Shown here one piece after another: positions 25,307 through 34,840 of a stretch of 64,000 nucleotides of DNA. The notes under the pieces were generated by a model. That model was given only the letters and a program-made list of their open reading frames with translations, did no database searches and was not told where the DNA came from. Position 1 is the first letter of the stretch. Each line of letters starts with the position of its first letter. The translations under genes were made by a program, and so were the position numbers. Source of the DNA: CAYNWK01 sp964400875 (lineage in GTDB: Bacteria > Chloroflexota > Anaerolineae > Anaerolineales > UBA4823); the NCBI GenBank assembly GCA_964400875.1, contig CAYNWK010000001.1, positions 62,001-126,000 of the forward strand, in the 5' to 3' direction.

Positions 25307-26704
25307 ATGGATCCATTGCTATTGGCAAGGCTGCAATTTGCTGTCACTACGGTGTATCACTTCTTCTTCGTGCCGCTCACGCTGGGGTTATCCATCCTGG
25401 TCGCATTGATGGAAACCATCTACGTGCGCACCGGCCAGGAAATTTATAAACAGATGGCCAAATTTTGGGGAAAACTTTTCCTGATCAACTTCGCCATGGG
25501 CGTGGTGACCGTCATCGTTCAGGAATTCCAGTTTGGGATGAACTGGTCGGAATACTCCCGCTTTGTCGGGGACATCTTCGGCGCGCCGCTGGCCATTGAA
25601 GCCCTCCTGGCATTCTTTCTAGAATCCACCTTCCTGGGACTATGGATCTTCGGCTGGGAAAAGCTCTCCAAAGGCCTGCATGCGGCCACAATATGGATGG
25701 TCGCCATCGGCGCGAACATATCCGCCCTGTGGATCCTGATCGCCAATTCCTTCATGCAGCAGCCGGTCGGTTACGCCCTTCAAAACGGGCGCGCCGAGAT
25801 GGTCGATTTCGTCGCCCTGGTGCTGAATCCCAACATCTGGGTGCAGTTCCCGCACACTGTGTTAGCCGGCTTCACAACCGCAGCGTTCTTCGTGATGGGC
25901 ATATGCGCCTATCACATCCTGCGTAAGAAGAACCTGCTCTTCTTCCAACGTTCTTTCCAAATTGCAGCTATCTTCGGGACCTTCGCAATCGTGCTGGTGA
26001 TCCTCAACGGACACAGCCAGGCCCAACACATGGTCGAAAGCCAGCCAATGAAGATGGCAGCCGCTGAAGCTCTCTGGGAGACAGAGTCGCCGGCTTCCTT
26101 CTCCCTGTTGACCATCGGAGATCTTTCTCAACGGCGTGAAGTTTTCTCGATCCGCTTGCCAAGGCTGTTGAGCCTGCTGGCCTATAACTCTTTGGACGGG
26201 GCAGTCTCCGGGCTTTACGACCTGCAGACGCAATACCTGGAAACCTATGGAGCGGGGGATTATATACCCCCGGTAGCGTTTGTGTACTGGAGCTTCCGTA
26301 TGATGGTGGGCGCCGGGTTTGCTATGCTTGCCCTGGCAGGCTACGCCCTCTTCATGGTGATGGCCGGGGTGTTCGTTAATCGACCGATCATTTTGAAGTT
26401 CTTCACCTGGGCGATTTTGTTGCCATATCTGGCGAACACCGCCGGCTGGATCATGACGGAGATGGGCCGGGCGCCGTGGGTCGTGTTCGGGCTGATGCGG
26501 CTTGAAGACGCCGTCTCTCCCACAGTTACCGGCGGGATGGTGCTGACCACCCTGATCGTCTTTACGCTGGTCTACGGTGTCTTGATGGCTGCAGACATCT
26601 ATCTGCTCTCGAAGTACGCCCGGGCTGGTGTTCCGGATGATGGGGAAGCGCCCGACGAATTTCCTGCAAGCGGTGAGTTAACTTTCGCCGCAGCTCAGGA
26701 GTAA
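25307..26704 (+). CDS. cydA: Cytochrome bd ubiquinol oxidase subunit I
   Basis: The ATG at 25307 has AGGAGA six nt upstream; the product is 465 residues with about nine membrane helices. Conserved features: LQFAVTTVYHFFFVPLTLG with the axial haem His (about 18), EALLAFFLESTFLGLWIFGW, FPHTVLAGFTTAAFFVMG and GWIMTEMGRAPWVVFGLMR near residue 385. The quinol-binding Q-loop is of the short type, as length shows. The enzyme reduces O2 with very high affinity and without proton pumping. It is the first gene of cydA-cydB-cydDC, behind a palindromic operator. Confidence 0.97.
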   Translation: MDPLLLARLQFAVTTVYHFFFVPLTLGLSILVALMETIYVRTGQEIYKQMAKFWGKLFLINFAMGVVTVIVQEFQFGMNWSEYSRFVGDIFGAPLAIEALLAFFLESTFLGLWIFGWEKLSKGLHAATIWMVAIGANISALWILIANSFMQQPVGYALQNGRAEMVDFVALVLNPNIWVQFPHTVLAGFTTAAFFVMGICAYHILRKKNLLFFQRSFQIAAIFGTFAIVLVILNGHSQAQHMVESQPMKMAAAEALWETESPASFSLLTIGDLSQRREVFSIRLPRLLSLLAYNSLDGAVSGLYDLQTQYLETYGAGDYIPPVAFVYWSFRMMVGAGFAMLALAGYALFMVMAGVFVNRPIILKFFTWAILLPYLANTAGWIMTEMGRAPWVVFGLMRLEDAVSPTVTGGMVLTTLIVFTLVYGVLMAADIYLLSKYARAGVPDDGEAPDEFPASGELTFAAAQE

Positions 26705-26715
26705 GGAGATCTTTC

Positions 26716-27732
26716 ATGGACCTGAACACACTTTGGTTTATCCTGATAGCCGTACTGTACCTTGGTTTCTTCTTACTGGAAGGTTTTGATTTTGGCGTAG
26801 GCATTTTGCTGCCGTTCCTGGGTAAAACCGACGCCAAACGGCGGGTGCTGATCAATGCGATTGGTCCGCATTGGGACGGCAACGAGGTCTGGCTTTTGAC
26901 CGCAGGAGGCGCGACTTTCGCAGCCTTTCCTGACTGGTACGCCACGCTATTCAGTGGTTTTTACCTGCCATTGTTTTTGCTGCTGCTGGCCCTGATCCTG
27001 CGCGGGGTAGCTTTCGAATTCCGCAGCAAAGATGAAAACCCGCGCTGGCGGGCAGCCTGGGATTGGTCGATTTTCATCGGCAGCGTGCTTCCAGCCTTGT
27101 TGTTGGGCGTCGCCTTCGCCAACCTGGCGAAAGGCGTGCCGATTGACTCGGTGATGAACTATTCCGGTGGGTTTTTCAACCTATTGAACCCCTACGCGCT
27201 GCTAGGGGGCATCGCTGCGGTGCTCACCTTCGCGCTGCACGGAGCAATCTTCCTGAGCTTGAAGACCAACGGAGAACTGCTGGAGAGCGCCCGGTCAGCG
27301 GCACGCAGGCTTTGGCTGCCGGTGGTCGTCGTTTTGTTGATCTTTTTAGCAGCAACTTACCTTTACACCGACATCCTAACCAAGTTGGGCGTCAACCCGG
27401 GCCCAGTGCCCATCGCCGGAGCGGCTGCCATCCTACTAGCCGGGTATTTCATCCGCCGTAAAAGAGAAGGATTAGCCTTTGCGATGACGGCGGTTACCAT
27501 CAGCGGGGCGATCATCACCCTCTTCATGATCCTGTTCCCGCGCGTGATGATCTCCAGCATCGATCCCGCTTTCAGCCTGACGATCTACAACGCCTCCTCC
27601 AGCGATTACACGCTTCGAATTATGACGATCGTCGCCCTGGTATTTGTGCCCATTGTGCTGCTCTATCAGGGCTGGAGCTACTGGGTGTTTCGGAAACGCC
27701 TCACCGAGGACGTCGAGACGTTGACTTATTAA
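26716..27732 (+). CDS. cydB: Cytochrome bd ubiquinol oxidase subunit II
   Basis: A 338-residue multi-helix membrane protein, 11 bp after cydA with AAGGAG before the ATG. Conserved start LNTLWFILIAVLYLGFFLLEGFDFGVGILLPF and GPHWDGNEVWLLTAGGATFAAFP (quoted in parts as landmarks only) are diagnostic of CydB. It pairs with CydA to form the oxidase. Length agrees with the family. Confidence 0.97.
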   Translation: MDLNTLWFILIAVLYLGFFLLEGFDFGVGILLPFLGKTDAKRRVLINAIGPHWDGNEVWLLTAGGATFAAFPDWYATLFSGFYLPLFLLLLALILRGVAFEFRSKDENPRWRAAWDWSIFIGSVLPALLLGVAFANLAKGVPIDSVMNYSGGFFNLLNPYALLGGIAAVLTFALHGAIFLSLKTNGELLESARSAARRLWLPVVVVLLIFLAATYLYTDILTKLGVNPGPVPIAGAAAILLAGYFIRRKREGLAFAMTAVTISGAIITLFMILFPRVMISSIDPAFSLTIYNASSSDYTLRIMTIVALVFVPIVLLYQGWSYWVFRKRLTEDVETLTY

Positions 27733-27828
27733 GGCGCGCAGAGAGGTTTGCCCGGCAACTCTCCTAGGGCCTACCGGTCGGTTGAGTAGAACGCGCTCAA
27801 CGGCAGGTGGCCTGTTTCTCATCTTTCT

Positions 27829-29958
27829 ATGTCTCTGCACAAGAGTCTCATCCACCAGCTGGATACCCGGCGCAAACCCCTCCTCCTGACCATCGGCCTG
27901 GGTTTCGCGGGCGGCTTATTGGCTGTGCTGCAAGCCCTTTTCCTCAGCAGGGTGATCGCCCGTGTCTTCCTTGCAGGAGGGAGGCTGCCGCAGGTCATTA
28001 CGATCTTATTCGTCCTGCTTGGCGTGATTGGTCTGCGCGCGCTGCTGGCCTGGTGGGGTGAGCTCAGCGCCGACCGGCTGGCCGTTCTCATCAAAAGCGA
28101 ACTGCGCTTGCGTCTATACGAAAAACTCCAGTCGCTCGGTCCAGCGTACTTGTACGGGGAACGGACCGGCGAGCTAATCAACACGGCCACCGAAGGTGTC
28201 GAAGCCCTGGACGAATACTTCCGCCACTATCTGCCCCAGCTCGCGCTGGCTGTACTGGTCCCATTGACCGTGCTGGCCTTCGTAATCCCCGTAGATCTTC
28301 TCTCCGGCGTCATCCTGGCGTTAACCGCGCCGTTGATCCCGTTATTTATGGTCTTGATCGGTAATCTGGCCGAGGGCATGACCCGCAAACAGTGGACCAC
28401 GCTCAGCCGGCTGAGCGCGCATTTCTTCGATGTCGTCCAGGGTTTGACCACCCTCAAGATCTTTGGACACAGCCGCGCCCAGGCCAGGGTGATCGCCCAG
28501 ATCAGCGAGCGCTACCGGCGATCGACATTGGAGGTTTTACGGGTCGCCTTTCTCTCTGCCCTGGTGCTTGAACTGGTCGCCACACTGAGCACTGCGATCC
28601 TGGCGGTCGAAATCGGCGTGCGCTTGCTTGGAGGACAGCTGACCTTCGACCGAGCTTTTTTCTTGCTCCTGCTGGCTCCGGAGTTTTACGCCCCCCTGCG
28701 CATGCTGGGCGCACGTTTTCACGCCGGCACGGCCGGCGTTGAAGCCGCCCGGCGCATCTTCGAGATTCTGGATGCCGCCCCGCAGGCTATAGGTCTAGCG
28801 GATGAACCAACTCCCCACCAAGCCGTTCCAAAATACTGCCGTTCCTCCCCTCCGGGAGAGATCCGCTTCGAAGGCGTACACTATGCCTACCCAGACGGCT
28901 CGCTCGCCTTGGAAGAAATCAACCTGACTATCGCTCCGAAGGAGATCGTAGCTCTGGTAGGGCCGTCCGGGGCTGGAAAAACCACACTGGCCAACTTACT
29001 GCTTCGTTTCGAACACCCAACCCGCGGTCGCATCCTGGTGGATCAACAGGACCTGAGCGCCCTCCCCTCTGATGCGTGGCGCAGCGCGCTGGCCTGGGTA
29101 CCGCAAAATTCTTATTTGTTCAATGACACGATTGAAGCTAATATTCGCCTGGCGCGTCCGGAGGCTGCCGAAAGCGAAGTGATCGAGGCGGCGAAAGCAG
29201 CCCAGGCACATGAATTCATCCGGGACTTGCCCGCGGGCTACAAAACCGTGATCGGCGAACGAGGCGCGCGGTTGAGCGGCGGGCAGGGCCAGCGTCTCGC
29301 CCTGGCACGCGCTTTTTTGAAAGACGCGCCGCTGCTGATCCTGGATGAACCCACCGCCAACCTCGACCCGGGCCTTGAAGAGGCTCTCAATCAGGCAACT
29401 CGGGAGCTGCTCCTGGGAAGAACCGGCATGATCATCGCCCATCGCCTGGGAACAGCTGCAATTGCCGACCGGATCGTCGTGCTGGAAGGCGGGCAGTTAG
29501 TCGAACAAGGGACTCACCGCGAGCTGCTCGAGAAAGGCGGGCTCTACGCTCAGCTGGTCAATACGTACACCGGGGAGCCGAATGACGGATCTGCTTCCAC
29601 GCAAGCTGAGGATCGAACCGGACAAAGAACTGCTGCCCCACGCCTAAGCGGCATGGATGCCGCCACCTTCGATCGTGCAAACAAATTCCTACAGGCTGCG
29701 GACGATATCGAACAACCCGGCGCACTGCGAACTTTGGTCCGGTTGCTGGGCTTGATTAAACCGTATAAATGGCTCGCCGCCCTGTCCGTCTTGTTGGGGT
29801 TCGCCACCATCGCCAGTGGAGTAGGGTTGATGGCAGCTTCTGCGCTGATCATCTCCCTAGCTGCCATCGCGCCTTCTATCGCCGTGCTGCAGGTGCCCAT
29901 CGTTGGCGTGCGCTTCTTCGGCTTATCGCGCGGGGTCTTCCGGTACTTTGAACGCTAC
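27829..29958 (+). CDS. cydD: CydDC heterodimeric ABC exporter fused in one frame, 5' part (CydD and start of CydC), broken by an assembly gap
   Basis: The frame is open for 710 codons up to the N run. Residues 1-580 are CydD: a six-helix ABC membrane domain, then an ATPase with Walker A VGPSGAGKTTLANLLL (about 380), signature LSGGQGQRLALARAF and Walker B PLLILDEPTANLDP. A linker (about 585-615) leads without a stop into the CydC half (LRTLVRLLGLIKPYKWLAAL ... FFGLSRGVFRYFERY). CydDC exports glutathione or cysteine and is needed to assemble cytochrome bd. Fusion of CydD and CydC occurs in some bacteria. No clear ribosome-binding site precedes the ATG; the operon position after cydB supports the call. 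Confidence 0.9.
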
Positions 29959-30058
29959 NNNNNNNNNNNNNNNNNNNNNNNNNNNNNNNNNNNNNNNNNN
30001 NNNNNNNNNNNNNNNNNNNNNNNNNNNNNNNNNNNNNNNNNNNNNNNNNNNNNNNNNN
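29959..30058. other. Assembly gap of 100 N inside cydDC
   Basis: Exactly 100 N, a placeholder size. The frame before it ends on a codon boundary, and the open frame after it begins one base in, so the true gap should be 2 modulo 3; 100 is not. Compared with usual CydC length, about 110 residues are missing, so some 330 bp were lost. Confidence 0.95.
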
Positions 30059-30059
30059 G

Positions 30060-31274
30060 GGGCGCGAGCTGATTGATGCCCGGGCCGAGATGAATACTCT
30101 CTTGGTGGATGGGATCCAGGGCTTAGCCGATCTGCAGGCCGCGGGCGCCGGGGACCGCCACCACCAAAAAATCGACTTGGGAATTCAAACCCTTGGCCGG
30201 GCTCAGACGAGTCTGGCCAGAATAGAAGGGTTGGGCTTGGCGCTGGTGAACCTGCTGGCTGACTTGGCTGCCTGGACGCTGCTCCTGATGGCGATACCCC
30301 TGGTCGGGGAAGGCCGATTGCCTGGAATTAATCTGGCCGTATTGGTCTTGGTGGCGCTGTCCAGCTTTGAAGCGATAGCTCCCTTGATCTCGGCTGTCGG
30401 CTATCTGGAACGCAGCTTGGCTGCTGCCCGACGCTTATTCGTGATCATGGATTTGAAACCCGTCGTCCAGGATCGGGTGGAGCCTGCCCCGCCGCCGTCA
30501 AGCGCAGACCTGCAAATTCGTGGGCTGCATTTCCGCTACCCACCCTCCCTCCACCGGAATGGGACGACCCAACCGGTTACCCCTCCAGCGCTGGAGGGGT
30601 TAGATCTCTCGCTGTCCCCCGGTCGGCGAGTCGCCTTGGTTGGGCCCAGCGGCGCGGGGAAGACTTCCCTGGTCAATTTACTGCAGCGGTTTTGGGAATA
30701 CGATTGCGGGGAGATCTTGCTCGACGGCCGGGAGATCCAAAGTTACGCGGCCGATATGGTCCGCAGCCAGATCGCCATCATTTCGCAGCACACCCACCTG
30801 TTCAACGCCAGCCTCAAAGAAAACTTGCGGGTCGCCCGCCCAAACGCCGCACAAACTGAGATCGAAGCCGCAGCAGAAGCCGCAGGAATCCGCGCCTGGA
30901 TTGAGACCTTACCCCTGGGTTACGATACCTGGATCGGTGAAAATGGGCTGCGCCTTTCCGGGGGCCAGCGCCAGCGGTTGGCTATCGCCCGGGCGCTTCT
31001 CAAAGACGCGCCCTTGATCATCCTGGACGAGCCCACCAACGGCCTGGACGCGCTCTTGGAGAGCCAGGTGCTCAACGCGCTGCAAATTACGTTAGATGGA
31101 CGGAGCCAGCTGTGGATCACACACCGGTTGGTCGGCCTGGACTACATGGACGAGATCCTGGTGCTTGACCAGGGCAGATTGATCGAACGCGGCGCTCAAG
31201 CTGAACTGCTCGAGCGCCGCGGAATGTACCGCCGGATGTGGGATTTGCAGAACCAATTGTTCGGCGAAGAGTAA
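30060..31274 (+). CDS. cydC: CydDC exporter, 3' part (rest of CydC membrane domain and ATPase)
   Basis: The frame is open from the gap edge (GRELIDARAEMNTLLVDGIQG), so an internal ATG at 30090 is not the real start. The last two membrane helices come first (VNLLADLAAWTLLLMAIPLV). The ATPase domain has Walker A VGPSGAGKTSLVNLLQRF (about 193), signature RLSGGQRQRLAIARAL and Walker B PLIILDEPTNGLD. It converges on the MFS gene with 30 bp between. Confidence 0.93.
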   Translation, partial: GRELIDARAEMNTLLVDGIQGLADLQAAGAGDRHHQKIDLGIQTLGRAQTSLARIEGLGLALVNLLADLAAWTLLLMAIPLVGEGRLPGINLAVLVLVALSSFEAIAPLISAVGYLERSLAAARRLFVIMDLKPVVQDRVEPAPPPSSADLQIRGLHFRYPPSLHRNGTTQPVTPPALEGLDLSLSPGRRVALVGPSGAGKTSLVNLLQRFWEYDCGEILLDGREIQSYAADMVRSQIAIISQHTHLFNASLKENLRVARPNAAQTEIEAAAEAAGIRAWIETLPLGYDTWIGENGLRLSGGQRQRLAIARALLKDAPLIILDEPTNGLDALLESQVLNALQITLDGRSQLWITHRLVGLDYMDEILVLDQGRLIERGAQAELLERRGMYRRMWDLQNQLFGEE

Positions 31275-31304
31275 GCAAAGATTACAACTTACCGCCCGAC
31301 AGTT

Positions 31305-32687
31305 TCAGGGCGCTGGTATACCAGCCGGTTCGGGGCGGACTCCCGCTGGCTGCTCCTCAACGACTTCGAGATCATCCGGTATTACGTCAGGCAGTTCCGT
31401 TTCCACCAGGCGGATGCGCGGGTACGCGTACGCCACTACGCTGGCGACGACCAGCGCCACCCCGGACAACAAGAACAGCAAACCGATACCCCGACCCGGC
31501 CCCACTCCTACCAGGGCGCCAACGAACGTGTCAGCAAGACCCCCACCCTGCCGCAGCAGGGGTTCGAACAACCGATCGGCCAGCGGTCCTGCCAGCAGAA
31601 AAGCCAGGGGCATCATCGAGCGTGAGATCATCAAACGAATGGCGAACACACGGCCCTGCGCTTCCGGGGCGACCTTGGACTGGAAGATCGCCTGGCTGGG
31701 AGCAGAGGCTAGCGGCACGCAAAACATCAAGATAAACGACCCAACCCCTACGAAGGTCGCATGTGCGCCTGCTCCGGCAATCAGTAGACCCAACGCGGCG
31801 AGCGTGATGAAACCGATGACCGCTCGGATGCGCCGCTGCGGACCACCCCAGGCGCTCATCACCAGGCTACCGGCCAACATACCAACACCAGCGGCGGTCT
31901 GCACCAGGCCCAACACGGCCGGGGTCGCTAAGATAAGCACCAGCGGGATCATCAAGACCGCTGAGAAGTTCAGGAAGAAATTGACCAGCGCGTAATACAG
32001 CAGCAGGCCAAACAAACCGCTTCGCTGGCGCAGATAGAGCCAACCGTAGAGCGCATCACGCAAGAATATACTTTTCCCTGCCCGGTCTTCGGCTGACAGC
32101 TCCGGCTGAGGAATGCGGATTAGAAACAGCGCACTGATGGCGAAGAAAAAGGTCACGAAGTCGATCAAGATGATGCCGTTCAAACCAATCGCTACAAACA
32201 AGACACCGGCTAACAAAGGAGAGATCAACGTTTCCGCGGCCTGGCCCATCTGCACCATCCCGCTGGCGCGAGCGAGATCCTTTTTGGGCACCAGCATGGT
32301 GATCGACGCGGTATACGCGGGCTCCTGGAATGCGGCAAACGTCGCGCTCGCCAGGGCTATCAGGTACACATGCCAAACTTCCAGATGGCCGAAGGTCAGG
32401 CCGATAAATACGATCAGGGTCACCAAAGCATCGCCGGTGTCCGCCAGGATCATCAGCCAACGGCGGTTCCAGCGGTCGGCCAAAGACCCTGCGATGGGCG
32501 CCAGCAAGATGCGGGGTAAATTTCCAAAGAGCACCGTGATAGCCAAGGGCGTGGCTTGACCGGTCTGATCGAAGATCCAGACCCCCAGGGCGAAGCTGGT
32601 CAAACCCGAACCGATGATGGAAATCAACTGGCCTATCCAGATGATCAGAAAAGAACGCATATTCTTAGGGGCTGTTCGTCCACTCAC
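31305..32687 (-). CDS. Major facilitator superfamily exporter
   Basis: The GTG at 32687 has GGAGG eight nt upstream; the in-frame TTG at 32711 would bury that site, so I reject it. The 460-residue protein has about twelve membrane helices. The loop LADRWNRRWLMILAD carries the MFS motif A between helices 2 and 3. LSAEDRAGKSIFLRDALYGWLYL is the central loop. The pattern (FALGVWIFDQTGQATPLAITVLFG) fits the macrolide-efflux/MefA-like branch of drug exporters. An ArsR-like regulator lies just upstream on the same strand, which is the layout of a drug- or metal-responsive cassette. The substrate is unknown. Confidence 0.85.
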   Translation of the reverse strand: MSGRTAPKNMRSFLIIWIGQLISIIGSGLTSFALGVWIFDQTGQATPLAITVLFGNLPRILLAPIAGSLADRWNRRWLMILADTGDALVTLIVFIGLTFGHLEVWHVYLIALASATFAAFQEPAYTASITMLVPKKDLARASGMVQMGQAAETLISPLLAGVLFVAIGLNGIILIDFVTFFFAISALFLIRIPQPELSAEDRAGKSIFLRDALYGWLYLRQRSGLFGLLLYYALVNFFLNFSAVLMIPLVLILATPAVLGLVQTAAGVGMLAGSLVMSAWGGPQRRIRAVIGFITLAALGLLIAGAGAHATFVGVGSFILMFCVPLASAPSQAIFQSKVAPEAQGRVFAIRLMISRSMMPLAFLLAGPLADRLFEPLLRQGGGLADTFVGALVGVGPGRGIGLLFLLSGVALVVASVVAYAYPRIRLVETELPDVIPDDLEVVEEQPAGVRPEPAGIPAP

Positions 32688-32771
32688 CGTCTTATCCTCC
32701 AATACGATCAAAAATTGATATTATTTACTATACGAATAGGGCTTACACGCTTGGGAGAGTAAAGGTGGCTA

Positions 32772-33395
32772 CTACACCTCTTCGTTGGGGTAGTAAAAGC
32801 TGGGGTATAACGCCAGCGTGAAGGCGTAAGTTTGCAGTTCAACCTCACCCTCTGGCTCTTTTACATCGGCCGCCTCGAATTCAGAGACCAGTTCATCCAG
32901 ACGGCTTTGAAATTCACCCGCTTTTTCCTCCGTAAGGCGGCTGATAACCCGGGTGAACATCGCCCGGCGCACTTGCGCTTCGCCGCCCTTGCCCAGTTCA
33001 AAGGCGCGAGCCTGAAAACTGCGCAAAACATCCTCACGGGTGGTGTCCAGCGTGGAGGCGATCATGGTAAAGATGTTGTCCTGGCCTGCAGGCGTGTCGA
33101 AGGAGAGCAAGGCAGGGTCCAGTGACAAGCGTGAGGCAACACTGCGGTAATACTTTTCGATCAAATTCGAAACTGTGCGTGTCTCGACTACCTCGATCAG
33201 CCCGTGTTTCTCCAATAAGTTGACGTGATAGTACAGCTTACTGGCTGTCAGACCGAGCTTTTCGGCAACCTGGTTGACGGTCATCGGTTCCAGGATGAGG
33301 GCCTCGATAATCTGGATGCGCAGCGGATCGGAGACGACCTTGAGGGTGTCCAGGTCGGTGATCAGATGAGTATTGTTTGGATCTTTTTCCATCAT
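32772..33395 (-). CDS. ArsR-type winged-helix transcriptional regulator
   Basis: A 207-residue protein. The DNA-binding domain (about 15-85) reads TLKVVSDPLRIQIIEAL, then MTVNQVAEKLGLTASKLYYHVNLLEKHGLIEVVETR, a classic ArsR winged helix. The C-terminal 120 residues form a helical region without the metal-binding cysteines of ArsR/SmtB, so it probably senses an organic ligand or an interaction. The gene sits directly upstream of the MFS exporter and is divergent from nothing. Repeats around its promoter suggest autoregulation. Confidence 0.9.
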   Translation of the reverse strand: MMEKDPNNTHLITDLDTLKVVSDPLRIQIIEALILEPMTVNQVAEKLGLTASKLYYHVNLLEKHGLIEVVETRTVSNLIEKYYRSVASRLSLDPALLSFDTPAGQDNIFTMIASTLDTTREDVLRSFQARAFELGKGGEAQVRRAMFTRVISRLTEEKAGEFQSRLDELVSEFEAADVKEPEGEVELQTYAFTLALYPSFYYPNEEV

Positions 33396-33421
33396 TCAAT
33401 ATTATCCTATCGCTTTAATTA

Positions 33422-33453
33422 ATTATAACGTTAAGTATGATTATAGCGTTTAA
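33422..33453. repeat. Direct repeat in the regulator promoter, probable operator
   Basis: ATTATAACGTTAA (33422-33434) and ATTATAGCGTTTAA (33440-33453) are near-identical direct repeats 18 bp apart. The second covers the -10 box, the first the transcription start. They are the likely binding sites of the ArsR-type protein. Confidence 0.55.
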
Positions 33454-33467
33454 TTATTGTTTGTCAA
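33440..33467 (-). promoter_or_regulatory. Consensus sigma-70 promoter of the ArsR-MFS cassette
   Basis: On the minus strand, TTGACA (33462-33467) and TATAAT (33440-33445) are separated by 16 bp. This is the best -35/-10 match in the window. The leader is about 40 nt. Confidence 0.85.
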
Positions 33468-33487
33468 GAGCATATCATTAAAAAATG

Positions 33488-33522
33488 AGTAGTTGGAGCG
33501 GATAAAGCTCGCTCCAACTACT
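33488..33522 (-). terminator. Intrinsic terminator after the aminopeptidase gene
   Basis: A 13-bp perfect stem (AGTAGTTGGAGCG / CGCTCCAACTACT) with a 9-nt loop, followed on the minus strand by CATTTTTTA. It lies just beyond the M29 stop. Confidence 0.85.
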
Positions 33523-33546
33523 CTTCTCGAATCAACCTGTGTGAAC

Positions 33547-34656
33547 TTAGAAAACGAATTGACCGTCCCGGTAAACTACCTCCCCGTCCACCAGGATCTC
33601 GGAATCGGTCTGCAAATCGCAGATCATATCCCAATGGACGGCGCTTTTATTACGGCTGCCGGTCTCCGGGTAACCCGAGCCGACCGCCATGTGGAAAGAA
33701 CCGCCGATCTTCTCATCAAAGAGCGTGTTGCCCGTAAAGCGGTCGATCTCGAAGTTCGTCCCAATGGCAAATTCGCCTAAATAGCGCGCTCCGGGATCGG
33801 TATCCAGCATCTGCAACAGGAAATCCTGGTTCTTGCTCGCGCTGGCGGCGACCACCTTGCCGTCTTCGAATTTGAGCTCAATTCCCTCCACGATCTTTCC
33901 CCCACGAACCGCCGGATAAGTATAGCGCACCCAGCCGTTGGCAGATTCCTCCACCGGGCCGGTGTAAATCTCGCCATCCGGCATGTTGTGCTGTCCGCTG
34001 GCGTTGCGGAATGTCCGGCCCTTGATAGACAGGTTCAGATCGACGTTCGGTCCGCGCACGGTGACCCGGTCGTGACCTTCGATGCGATCGATAATGCGTT
34101 TTTGTTCCTGCTGCACGCCTTGCCAATACGCCACTGGATCGGGCGTGCCTTCATCAGCGTGGCAGGCTCGGAAGACGAAATCCTGGTACTCATCCAAGCC
34201 CATCTCAGCTTCCATGGCATATGCTGTCGTCGGGTAGAGCGTGCTCATCCAGCGCAGAGATTTCTCGGCCCCGCGCCTCAACTGGGCTTCCAGCAACGGC
34301 GCTAGAGCTTTATTCCGTCGGGCCAGACGGGCCGAATCGATGCTGCTCAGGGTGCGGGTGTTCAGGTCCGAGCGCACCTTGATCAGCACTTCGAATTCTT
34401 GGAACGCCATTCGATTGAATGGGGGTAGATAGTCCAGCTGTTCGTCTCCAGCGGTCCGGTAAAAAGTCTCCTCCAGACCGGGCAGATCAAGCAATAAATG
34501 AGGGTGACCTCCTCGCTCTAGGATCAGCTCGTAGAGCGCACGCACAAGCGGTTCTGCGGCAGTCGTCGCCGCAATGGCGACCCGATCGCCCGTGCCGACC
34601 TGAGTGGCGTGATCGACTAAGATATGGGCGAATTTCCGGACGCGAATGTCCGTCAA
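33547..34656 (-). CDS. M29-family metallo-aminopeptidase (AmpS/T type)
   Basis: A 369-residue protein beginning at TTG 34656, with AGGAGG six nt upstream deciding the start. Metal-site and fold motifs are typical of family M29: MPDGEIYTGPVEESANG (about 225), GEFAIGTN (about 293), GGSFHMAVGSGYPETG (about 318) and SAVHWDMICD (about 342). These cytoplasmic enzymes remove N-terminal residues from peptides. The gene has its own promoter (TGATATAAT) and terminator, so it is monocistronic. Confidence 0.93.
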   Translation of the reverse strand: MTDIRVRKFAHILVDHATQVGTGDRVAIAATTAAEPLVRALYELILERGGHPHLLLDLPGLEETFYRTAGDEQLDYLPPFNRMAFQEFEVLIKVRSDLNTRTLSSIDSARLARRNKALAPLLEAQLRRGAEKSLRWMSTLYPTTAYAMEAEMGLDEYQDFVFRACHADEGTPDPVAYWQGVQQEQKRIIDRIEGHDRVTVRGPNVDLNLSIKGRTFRNASGQHNMPDGEIYTGPVEESANGWVRYTYPAVRGGKIVEGIELKFEDGKVVAASASKNQDFLLQMLDTDPGARYLGEFAIGTNFEIDRFTGNTLFDEKIGGSFHMAVGSGYPETGSRNKSAVHWDMICDLQTDSEILVDGEVVYRDGQFVF

Positions 34657-34690
34657 GTTAGCCTCCTTTTTCGTTTTGGTTGGCTGGGGG

Positions 34691-34699
34691 ATTATATCA
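34691..34699 (-). promoter_or_regulatory. Extended -10 promoter of the M29 gene
   Basis: TGATATAAT on the minus strand is an extended -10, about 35 nt before the TTG start. No -35 is clear. Confidence 0.55.
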
Positions 34700-34840
34700 C
34701 TGCCGGGTTTTGGGGACTGGCTCGATCCCCCACGTCTGGCTCAGGTTATGGCGATCTCCAAAGGACCACACCACGAGCAGTTGCGGTATACTCGGATTCG
34801 CTTGACGGAAAACTTGAAGGACGAGGCAGATCGAAGCGCT

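Noticed and set aside
29959..30058. A separate cydC starting at 30090
   Set aside because: The frame is open upstream to the gap edge, and the sequence before that ATG matches CydC, so the ATG is internal.
34646..34840. An N-terminal extension of the bi-domain oxidoreductase
   Set aside because: The extra 65 residues overlap the M29 promoter region and the TATACT at 34787 and have no similarity to the dehydrogenase fold, so the gene starts at 34841.
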